In this document: one piece after another, positions 40,100 through 48,197 of the stretch
Position numbering within the stretch: position 1 is the first letter of the stretch
How the letters are laid out: each line of letters starts with the position of its first letter
Assembly: GCA_034769895.1 (NCBI GenBank)
Contig: CM068372.1
Coordinates: 433,769,958 to 433,833,957 of the forward strand
Reading direction: 5' to 3'
From: Magicicada septendecula
Lineage: Eukaryota > Arthropoda > Insecta > Hemiptera > Cicadidae
DNA length: 64,000 nucleotides
Notes under the pieces: model-generated
The model's database searches: none
Seen by the model: only the letters and a program-made list of their open reading frames with translations
What the model was told of the DNA's origin: nothing
Program-made: the position numbers and the translations under genes

Positions 40100-41059
40100 G
40101 CTTAGGCTAGGAGCCTGCTTCAATCTTAATAAAAGTACCTAATCCAGCCATCGCTTACGGGGTCTTCTCGCACTTCTCTTCCCCCTTAGATGATAGTTAA
40201 GAGCTCTTCTTGAAAATCTACTCTGTCTAGTCGGATCCATTCTCTCTACGTATAACCCCCACTCGGTTTTGTACCGGTAGATTTTCTCATTTAAGCTTTC
40301 TCATGTATGCTTAGCTGCATTCTAATAAGCTTCTCTCCTGGTAGAACCTTACAACCCTCAAGAACCTCATTTCCGCTCCTTGTATTCTAGATATATCTTT
40401 GGCCTTTCTAATCCAAGTCTCACTACCATACAGTGGTTGCGCTATGGTCATTACATTATAATATTTAAATCTGTTTCAATGTTTTATTCTTTAAATGTTT
40501 AATGATACAGCCACAAACCTCCTTATCATCTTGCTATGTGATGCCACACTCTAGATATATGAAATCTGGCATCTGTTCTGTTGGCGAGTCCTGTATGACA
40601 ATCTTTGTTCTAATATGATTTGCCCAAGAAAAAGCCATAACTTTTGATTTGGATAAGGAACTGGTTTGATTGTAATCTGGCACGTCAGTAAGATAAAACA
40701 ACGACTTTTGGAGGTCATTTTCATTCTTTTGGATGATCACAAGATGGTCTGCATACTTCAAAATATATAATAAAGTCCTTTCCCCAAGTATAATCTTTTT
40801 GGGGGCGTTCAATTTCTATTTCCTTATGTCATCATCTACATAGATAATAAATAAAACAGGAGAAAAACTGGAACCCTGCCAAACGCCTTGGGTTATTTCA
40901 ATGGGCTCTGACAAATCTATTAGTTTTTACTCGTATACGTATCTGCATTGTCCTTCATGATGTTGCTGTATTCAACCTGTCAAATGCTTTTATGAGGTCT
41001 TCAAATGCAAGATGTGTCTCTGCATTAAATTCAATTTTCTTTTCCACCATTTGTTTTAA
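40100..41059 (-). pseudogene. LINE reverse transcriptase palm to C-terminus, broken
   Basis: Continuing from the other side of the inserted transposon: MVEKKIEFNAETHLAFEDL (about 41050-40990), then IKAFDR (motif A; the usual motif is 'FVDLEKAFD', so the first aspartate reads E-D here), KYADHLVIIQKNENDLQ (40775-40725; motif C should be YADD, the second aspartate is H), NQTSSLSKSKVMAFS, then LYGSETWIRKAKDISRIQGA (about 40440-40380) and EMRFLRVVR. The catalytic change and stops show it is inactive. The same C-terminal block is present in the relics at 21.1-21.4 kb and 47.3 kb. Confidence 0.8.
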
Positions 41060-42216
41060 GGGGAGTTGAAGGGACAGTAGGGTAAAAATTTTACAATTTT
41101 TTTTTTATTAGTTCATATTAAAATACTGTCTCTTCTGCACAGTTTGGTACCAAAACCATGGGGTTTTTATGGTTAAAAATATTTTTACTTCAATTTAGAA
41201 AATTGTGCTGCACGCAGTTTGTGTAGTTTTTTTAGCATTTTTTAAATTAGACGAAAACTTGCATTTATTATTATACCTAGCTAATTTTGTACAAAATATT
41301 GTTACATCTATTATGGTATATATTATTATTATATTATTATTATTATATTATTATTATTATATTATATGGTATTATATTATAATGGAGGCCACAAAACCAG
41401 TATTTAGAGCATTGGGCAATCCTGATCTACTAAAAAGTTGCCTTCATGGCAAAACGCAAAACGTGAACGAGTCGTTCAACAATGTACTGTGGACCAGGGT
41501 GTCAAAAAATGTGTTTGTTGGGAGAAAGACATTGGATGTTGGGGCTTATGACGGTTTAATTACGTTTAATGATGGAAATATTGGACGATTGGAAGTGTTA
41601 AAACAGATGGGCTTTACGAACTACGGTGTAAACACACTCAAAGCACTCAAGAAGGGTGACCAGGAGTGGTTGCAGAAAGCGGAGTTATCAGCAAAGGAAA
41701 TGACCAAGAAAGCAAGGACTAACAAGAGAGGGAGAAGACTTAAAACTGAGGAAGATAGAGACAGCCAAAACAATCCAGGTGCATTTTAAAGGCATGTAAA
41801 CTGAAATAAAATCACACATAATGTATACGATTTTGTTTTTCGGAAAACCTTGTTTTTTTAACACTACGGTACATTTATCTCATGAACCAATAAAGATATG
41901 ATGTTGAAATTTTTACTGCATATTATACTTGATCTTTTCTAACTACTGTGGTAAAATAATGTTATTAGGTGAAGAAATGTTTGTTAAACAAATTTATATA
42001 TATGAAATTTTATAATAAAAAAATATTTGAAAAGTAAAAAGTGTATAACGTTTTTAATATTTTAGATATTAGTATAATTCTACTACAGTAAATGCAAATA
42101 ATATGAGTAAATAAGCATGCAAAATTTCAGTCTTCTAGCTTAAAACGTTTAGAGAAAAAAAATGTACCTAATTTCTGCCAATTTAACATGGACAGTATAG
42201 GACTCTTCAACTCCCC
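41060..42216 (+). mobile_element. TTAA-target DNA transposon, internally deleted (Kolobok-like)
   Basis: The ends are GGGGAGTTGAAGGG (41060 on) and its complement, CTCTTCAACTCCCC (ending 42216), about 14 bases with one mismatch. Both are flanked by TTAA (41056-41059 and 42217-42220). Removing the element and one TTAA restores the reading frame of the host LINE reverse transcriptase across the junction, which proves the boundaries. TTAA duplication occurs in Kolobok and piggyBac. The GGGG-type ends and the encoded protein favour Kolobok. Confidence 0.8.
41383..41789 (+). CDS. C-terminal transposase fragment (Kolobok/'Mutator-like transposase domain' type)
   Basis: The recognisable part starts around EATKPVFRALG and contains LLKSCLHGKTQNVNESFNNV followed by LW, then FVGRKTLDVGAYDGLITFND, and ends in a basic tail (KKARTNKRGRRLKTEEDRD). 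The C.HG.TQN.NES.NN pattern, with its conserved glutamate, occurs in arthropod transposase-like proteins annotated as Mutator-like transposase domain, which I associate with Kolobok. The open frame extends upstream to 41205, but that part is a leader of hydrophobic codons and an (ATT)n microsatellite (about 41320-41370), not transposase. So the N-terminal DNA-binding and two thirds of the catalytic domain were deleted. The remaining ~135 codons have no stop, suggesting a fairly young insertion. Confidence 0.7.
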
Positions 42217-43900
42217 TTAACATAAAGATACTATCAATTGTGAACCTTCTCCTCCGAAAACCATGTTGTTCTTCTAAGATCAGACTCTCATAAATTCTCG
42301 ATAGCCTGTCACATATTATCTTAGAATAAATTTTTTAAGTTATATTTAAGAAACTGATTCCCCTATAACATGAGCTTCTAATTAATCTTGACGAATCCGT
42401 CGAGATAGCCAACACATATTAAATAAATGTAAAAGTAGTTATTTTTTTTTTTGAATAACAAAATACTATATTTGATTACTTCTGTATTTCTTTCATCAGA
42501 ACCTGGCGTTTCCTATTTTTTGAGCACATCAGAATACTTTCTAATTCTTCTATTATTATTAAATCTACTGTTATATTCAAATTTTTCCCATCTTTTCTGA
42601 TTTTGTCTTAAGACTGTGTATCTACAGCATTACAGCACAGGTCTTACAGTATTGAATCCACATTTTCTCACTTATAACATTAAAATTTGCCTTGTCCTTC
42701 TTTGTAAATTCAGTGTCTTTAAAAATGTGTCTCCAGTTGTTTGTTGTTCATGAATATCATTTTCTATGACACTGATAAATTTATCCCAGGATTATTGATG
42801 ATCTTGTCTGACTGTCATCTTTGTTCTGCTCCTTACTTCTTTATGTTTCTCTTTACTTTCATCAGACTGTGTATTTAAGTACTCCAAAAATACATTCCTT
42901 TCTTCTTTTACAGCATTTTCTATCTCGGCATTCAAAAACTTGAGACCCTTATTACTTTTGTTCACTTTTTTAAAACCTAGAGCTTCAAAACCAGTCTATT
43001 TTAGAGCTCCTTTAAGTTTGTGCCACTCATCTTCTATAGTGGTAGCAGACGGCATTTGCGATAGAATCTCATTCAATCTTAGTGATAGAGATGTCGGGCC
43101 TAACCTTCATCTAATAGTAAGTTCACTTTGAAGGTTTGTAATTCAGTATTTATAGTTTTCTTAGTTCTACGTCACCGTCTAACTAATATTTTAATTTTTT
43201 AAATTACTATATAATGCTCAGTATCTGTAATATTACTTTTAGATACTGTTGTATTTTTTACCAGTGCCTTTAGCTTATTATTTACTGTAATATAGTTAAT
43301 TAATTATTGTGTTCCTCGTCCACACCAAGTATACTTATAAATTCCTTTCTTTTTAAAAAATGTGTTTGTCAGTTTGAAAATCTCCAAGTTCTTTTCCATT
43401 CTCGTTCATTACACTCTCTTCGAAAATACCCACCACATTAGGGACTGGGAGATTACCAACACGAGCATTTAAATCCCTTGTTATTATTAGATGATCACTA
43501 ATATACTTACTTATTTACCTCCCTCTACAGCATCTTATAGAAAAATTGTGTTTCCTCTTTTCTAGCCTCTTCCGGAGGATGTACGCCAGTAATCGTCAGG
43601 ATACTTTTTTCAATTTGTACTCGTAATGTAACTATTGTTTCGGTTACTTAACCATAACTTACTATTTTATTTTTCCACTTTTCATCCACATATACATCTA
43701 CCCTTGCCTGTGCTCTTTCGATCTTCTCAACTCCACTATCTATCATTTCTCAGTCCTTTACATCTCTAGTACCTTTCAGTTTCTTGTTCGTTTCTGTAAT
43801 TATGGCAATATTTACTTTCTGATGTTTTAGGGCATTTACCATTTCCGGTTCCTTCTGATCCCAAACCCCTTATGTTCCAGGCTGCAACCTTTAAGGTGTT
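42217..43900 (-). pseudogene. LINE APE-type endonuclease and RT start, broken
   Basis: On the - strand the first recognisable residues are LKVAAWNIRGLGS (about 43895-43855), the N-terminal endonuclease motif of RTE-like LINEs. About 400 bp later comes RDLNARVGNLPVPNVVG (about 43490-43435), equivalent to the 'GD.NA.VG' catalytic-site motif, although the G before D has become R. Near the transposon junction EQHGFRRRRFTIDSIFML (about 42290-42230) is the RT fingers motif. Many stops and frame changes lie between. The endonuclease nicks target DNA, and the RT primes from the nick. Confidence 0.75.
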
Positions 43901-44289
43901 TCATTGTACCAAAGTCCTTCTTTTCCTTAATACGTAACCGTTATCCTGTAGCAGAACTGACTCGGTGACCTTGAAATCCATCCGGCTTATTGCTCTGAGA
44001 CTTACGAGTATATGATTTTTATTTACGTGAATGGCTTACCAGCCCATCGCACAACCCCCAAACCTGGAGGACCGGGTAATTTGTAATCAATGTTTTCTTC
44101 CTTTAGACTTTGGTGATCCAACACCTAACTGCAAGGCAGCAGCTTTACCATACTCTGGCGGGGCTCTATCATTACCCTAAGAGCTGGGGTGCTACCTCTG
44201 CCGGATCCGCCACCAGGTAAAAATTTATTTTTTTTATCAATATTAATATTGTAATCCGAGTCGGTAAAGTTATACATAGTTATTAATAA

Positions 44290-44897
44290 CATCGGCGGAC
44301 ACGTCATGAACAACAAAATTCATAAATTTTCCTTTGGGGCTGCAGACCTGAATGCTATCATTTGGGTATTACTGTTTCGGAGAGGTCAGATGAATAAGCG
44401 TTACCAAGGGCTTCATCCCCGTCTGATAATTCTCCGTTTGTCAGATTTGTCAAACTCGTTGGCTTCAACAATTGAAAACCTATGTTCCAGCTGACTAATT
44501 ATGATGTGATACGCTGCATGCTCTTATTTTAAGAGACTTCAGTGGATCGTCAATCCTGTAATCACAAGGTACTTCATAAAATGCGGCTCACGTTTCTCAG
44601 GAAGGTCAGTTGTAATATTCCAGGACTCGGCTAAAATTCTTGCCTCATATAAGAATTCAGTAAAGTGCGATCTTAAAGTTTTTTATTTCATCACAAACAT
44701 GATTCAAAACAGCTGAAGCTTTTTCAAGATCAGCTGATTTACATTGTAAAATTGTTCATGTAATATGAACACCCCAAATAAATATATCATATGTCCACGA
44801 CAAAAACATATGAACACTTTTTCTTTTATTTTTAAGCAAATGGCGTAATTTAAGCTTAGGGCCCCCACGGTCTGCGGGAGAGTCGTCGCCGCCCCTG
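44290..44897 (-). pseudogene. hAT transposase N-terminal/central remnant
   Basis: Broken frames following the CAGGGGCGG terminus read CKSADLEKASAVLNHVCDEI followed by KNFK, then after stops DDPLKSLKIR, SWNIGFQLLKPTS and SAAPKE. These resemble segments of ZMYM1-like hAT transposases in order, but many stops and shifts separate them. The usual zinc finger and most of the catalytic domain are absent, so the copy had internal deletions. Confidence 0.55.
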
Positions 44898-45234
44898 ATG
44901 ACATTGCATTTTACATTTATTTTCATTTATATGTTTTAAAATGTGACTAAATAGTACAAAGTAACATTTTATTTAATAGTGTTATAACCAAAAATAATTA
45001 GTTACTATTTTTTTAATGTAATAATTTAATAATTTCAATTTAGAGGGACACAGTAAAATTTATTTTTTACCTAATACATTAAATATTAATCATTCGTGTA
45101 CACAAGAAGAAAATAAAACAAAGGGGAGTTGAATGGCAAACTGGTTTCTGTAAAACTGAAAACTGTGAAGATCTGCACATTCTCACAAGCAATTGTGCTT
45201 GTGCTTGAATAATTTTCAAAAATGCAAGGCCCAC

Positions 45235-45394
45235 ACTAATTGTAATATAGACACCTTGCTCTCAGACACGCAAGTCCAAGACGAAGATGATACGGCAAGG
45301 CTCTCACGTCTCTACTGGTCAGCGCGTCGCCTAATGGCCCTACAGCCAAGGGTGGGCGTTGGCTAGTAAGTAAGTAAGTACTAATTGTAATATA
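45235..45394 (+). mobile_element. Short retro-insertion with 15-bp target duplication and (TAAG)n tail
   Basis: ACTAATTGTAATATA occurs exactly at 45235-45249 and 45380-45394. Between them is a 130-bp GC-richer segment (45250-45379) ending in TAAG repeats. A 15-bp perfect duplication with a 3' microsatellite tail is the signature of target-primed reverse transcription, so this is a 5'-truncated LINE end or a SINE. Read as + strand protein it ends RRLMALQPRVGVG then stop, which suggests the C-terminus of a LINE ORF, though I cannot name the family. Confidence 0.75.
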
Positions 45395-45940
45395 CGATTA
45401 AGTAACACAATGCCTGTGTTCTATGTATAATCATTCTTTATTTGCAGTTAAAATAACTCGTATACTTATTCTTAATAAAAGAATATTTCGATGAAGCAAA
45501 TATATCTATAAGTTAGAAAATATATGCAGAATATAGGAAATAACACGCTGATTGTAAGCAAAACGGGTTTTAGAGTTTTTCGACCTACCCCTTTGAATGT
45601 ACGTGTGGTTCTGTATAAATAAACCGACTTCTATAGGAGGAACGGATCTCGTGGTGTACGTGTCGTATTCTGCCGACAGGAATTCTACGAGATGAATGTC
45701 AACAAGCACAATAATATGAAATCTCCTTTAGACGGGGAAAGTACGGAAACGAGTTTCACAAATTGTAAGACGGTAAAGGAAATTGAGACTTGACTTGTTT
45801 GCAAAATTTTATTTTCTACCGTTATACGCTTATGTTGTCTTTTTAGATTTCCATAAGCGTATGTATGAAAATGTTTAATACTTTATATAACATATAACAA
45901 ATTCTTATCACACGCTCATATGTCTACACGCGAACACATA
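45395..45940. other. No gene recognised
   Basis: AT-rich sequence with a motif-free - strand frame at 45506-45709. Confidence 0.5.
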
Positions 45941-45948
45941 CGTTTGTG

Positions 45949-45988
<40 letters not shown>

Positions 45989-46008
45989 TGTAGGCGCGCG
46001 CGCGCATG
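45941..46008. repeat. (GT)n and (GC)n microsatellite
   Basis: GT-rich tract followed by a CG tract (about 45992-46003), read directly. Confidence 0.9.
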
Positions 46009-46249
46009 TGTCTAGGAGAGAGAGACGGCTCGTGCTGTCAGTAAAACGAAGTGACAATAGAGATAACTGATGAAAATAATAATCTTGTTCCCTGTAGAAA
46101 ATCTGGATTTTCTCAGACTATTACACGGTTTTAAATAATGTAACAGAGGCACAAACAATAAAGTGTAATAAAATTGGTTTATAATTTCTGACCGGAGTAA
46201 CAGGTTCTCAGTAGTCTTCAGTAGTCTTAAATTGATTTCAGTTGAATAT

Positions 46250-46277
46250 ACTACTACTACTACTACTGCTGCTACGT

Positions 46278-46347
<70 letters not shown>

Positions 46348-46437
46348 GACTATTACTACTACTACTACTACCACCACTACTACTACTATTACTACTACTA
46401 CTACTACTACGACTATTACTACTACTACTACTACTAT

Positions 46438-46495
<58 letters not shown>

Positions 46496-46695
46496 GAGGG
46501 TGAGGTGCCACCCTGAAGCCATACGAATAGTTGTTCCGGGGGGGGTTCCCTGCCTGTAAAGTGGAGGTTTTTTAGTGGGTGCGAGTCCCACACACCGGGA
46601 GACCAGTCGGGTGTCTCCTGATGGTGCATAATGCATTTTTCCTCCCCCGTAAAAAAAAAAAAAAAAAAACTACTACTACTACTACTACTACTACT
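46250..46695. repeat. (TAC)n microsatellite split by an insertion
   Basis: An imperfect (TAC)n run extends from 46250 to 46495 and resumes at 46670-46695 after the insertion. Long frames of poly-Val, poly-Ser, poly-Thr and poly-Leu over this stretch are by-products of the repeat and not genes. Confidence 0.95.
46496..46669 (+). mobile_element. Polyadenylated retro-insertion inside (TAC)n
   Basis: A 155-bp GC-richer segment starts abruptly after a TAC repeat and ends in 19 A residues (46651-46669), after which the repeat resumes in the same orientation. It contains TGGGTGCGAGTCCCACACAC, which looks somewhat like a tRNA-type B box but is not a clear match. A LINE 3' end or a SINE are both possible. 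The flanking repeat would hide any target duplication. Confidence 0.65.
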
Positions 46696-47330
46696 CTGCG
46701 AATACAATTCAAAATACTATCTTCCATTTTTGTTGTTGTTAAACAATTAATAATATTCAAACAATTTTATTAATAATATTCAAACAATTAATAATAATAA
46801 AAGTTACTTGTTATTTCTCACAAGATTATATTTTTTTATATGAGATATGTTTTAAAATGTTTGAACAGTATTTTAAATAATTAGATAATTATAATATAAA
46901 TATTTATTATTTTATTAAATTTGTGATTTTGAAAATATTATTGTTTTTTTATTAATGTAGCCAACGTAAAACAGCTGTAAATAACAATTAGTTTCAAATT
47001 TCTGTAATTATCGGTGTATATTTCTGAGGATGCAAGTTAAAAATACTGTTAAAATATTGTAAAACAAATTTTGTACAAGAGATTTATTCTTGTGTGGAAA
47101 TAAATAATAGACTAAGGTTTATTATTAATAATTATAATGGAAAAGAATATTCATGAGAAAATATTTGTAGGCCTATTATAAAATATTCAGTTAACATGGT
47201 TTGTTGTCACTTGTGACATGGTTTGAGAATTAAACAGAATGCTTATTCTCTACAACCAACCAGGATTTTGTTTCGTTGCTTGGTGTATGATTTCTTTATT
47301 GGCTGATTATTGCTCTTATTTGATGTTGAT
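46696..47330. other. No gene recognised
   Basis: Very AT-rich, with an imperfect duplication of AACAATT/AATAATATTCAAAC near 46745-46800. Confidence 0.5.
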
Positions 47331-47334
47331 TTTA

Positions 47335-47700
47335 GGTTAGGTATTGTTCATGTTCAGACTCGAATGAAACATAAACTGAACCAACTGATTCAGGGTGCCG
47401 ACATAGTCCGGTTAATTAAGAGTAAAAGACTTGAGTGGCTGGGGCACGTAAGGCGAATAGATGACAGAAGAATGGCTAAGAGAATTGCAGATTGGAGACC
47501 GGTAGGAAGAAGAATCAGAGGTAGACCCAGGAAGAGATGGTTGGATGACGTGGAGGATGATTTGAGATGTATGAACGTGAGGGGAAGCAGACGGATGTGT
47601 AATGTGAGGGACGAATAGAAGAAAGTCATTCAGCAGGCTAAAACCCACACCGAGTTGTAATGCGAGGAAAAGAAGAAAGAAGAGATTGTTCATGTACAAG
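47335..47700 (+). pseudogene. RTE-like LINE C-terminal relic (GRPRKRW block)
   Basis: The frame at 47367-47618 reads KHKLNQLIQGADIVRLIKSK, RLEWLGHVRRIDDRRMAKRI, then GRRIRGRPRKRWLDDVEDDL and RGSRRMCNVRDE, where the family usually has a tryptophan-rich 'W...A.DR..WR..V..AK'. After the stop the codons still read KKVIQQAKTHTEL, matching the family end. This is the extreme C-terminus of an RTE-like endonuclease/reverse transcriptase. Only ~115 codons are left and no endonuclease or palm domain is present, in keeping with strong 5' truncation. Confidence 0.8.
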
Positions 47701-47846
47701 AATCTTTTGGTTTTGGTTAGATACATTTGATTGTGCTTGGTTTTGGTGAATAAGTTTTATTTCTAAGGCTTTCCGATATTCAGATTTAAAAATTGTCTAA
47801 TGTATTGAGTTGAATATTATAAGTTTTGGTATTAAATTTATTGTTT

Positions 47847-48197
47847 TTAGTTTAACATTCGAACATGTATAGGTATTCGTAAACGATAACTGCAGTTCTT
47901 CTGTGGGCAAATGATACTTTTTATTATTGATGTGTTGTTAACGTCTGCGAATAGATTACCTGTATTCATAGTATTTGATAATAAATTAGGTTTTAAATAA
48001 TTGTTTTTTTTATGCATTGAATTTACTGAAAAGACCGTTTCTTCAATTTCTTTGTCCAATTTAGCAAAAGTAAATTTTGTTACTTTATTTGATTTAATTT
48101 GTAAACTTTTCCTCTCTGTAATACTGAGATGAATTTTTTGTGATTTTATTTTAATGTATGCTGTTACAATTGTTGCATATTTCGGCAGTGTTGCCTG
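47847..48197 (-). CDS. Unassigned coding-like fragment
   Basis: An open frame of about 117 codons on the - strand, without a good ATG at its start. It includes TFAKLDKEIEETVFSVNSMH, then LKPNLLSNTMNTGNLFADVN and a pair of cysteines in SIICPQKNCSYRLRIPI near the end. I do not recognise it, and it is not part of any transposon class that I can name here. It may be an exon, an old inserted gene, or chance. The next recognisable feature is the RTE relic 150 bp away on the other strand. Confidence 0.25.
   Translation of the reverse strand, partial: QATLPKYATIVTAYIKIKSQKIHLSITERKSLQIKSNKVTKFTFAKLDKEIEETVFSVNSMHKKNNYLKPNLLSNTMNTGNLFADVNNTSIIKSIICPQKNCSYRLRIPIHVRMLN

Larger units (their letters stand above)
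40070..44230 (-). mobile_element. RTE-like endonuclease/reverse-transcriptase LINE, interrupted
   Basis: A near full-length but degenerate LINE on the - strand: a GC-richer 5' leader starting about 44217 (GGCAGAGGTAGCACCCC), an APE-type endonuclease (about 43900-43350), reverse transcriptase (about 42300-42220, then 41055-40200), and a 3' tail of GAC triplets (40078-40093). It is split by a TTAA-flanked DNA transposon at 41060-42216. It sits inside the palindromic element and the hAT. AATAAATTTTT on the 5' side and AATAATTTTGT on the 3' side could be an imperfect target duplication. Confidence 0.8.
40054..44264. mobile_element. Small palindromic element with TA duplication, split by a LINE
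   Basis: A 16-base inverted repeat, CCGACTCGGATCACAA at 40054-40069 and its complement with one mismatch at 44249-44264, is directly flanked by TA on both outer sides (40052-40053, 44265-44266). If the LINE between is removed, this leaves a hairpin-like element of roughly 50-90 bp within hAT sequence. This looks like a tiny MITE with a TA target duplication. The outer coordinates include the younger insertions. Confidence 0.5.
39790..44897 (-). mobile_element. hAT-type DNA transposon (outer layer of nest)
   Basis: The left end reads, on the - strand from 44897, CAGGGGCGG, a typical hAT terminal inverted repeat start. Transposase-like sequence follows: CKSADLEKASAVLNHVCDEI (about 44740-44680), degraded frames with many stops (44660-44290), and MLLITMYNF (44316-44266 region). 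After the inserted elements, the hAT C-terminal dimerisation block appears: SAKSFSELEHIKSYLWRTMA (about 39960-39900). The 3' terminal repeat could not be found, and a large internal part (DDE domain) is missing. Confidence 0.75.

Noticed and set aside
41205-41382. N-terminal 60 codons of the 41205-41789 frame as a membrane segment
   Set aside because: The hydrophobic run comes from transposon leader sequence and an (ATT)n repeat, and the transposase similarity starts only near 41383.
45123-45135. Second copy of the TTAA-transposon end (GGGGAGTTGAA)
   Set aside because: It matches 11 bases, but there is no adjacent TTAA and no partner end within reach; treated as chance or an isolated relic.
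46012-46707. Long homopolymeric ORFs (poly-Val, poly-Ser, poly-Thr, poly-Leu)
   Set aside because: Produced by the (TAC)n microsatellite on all frames.
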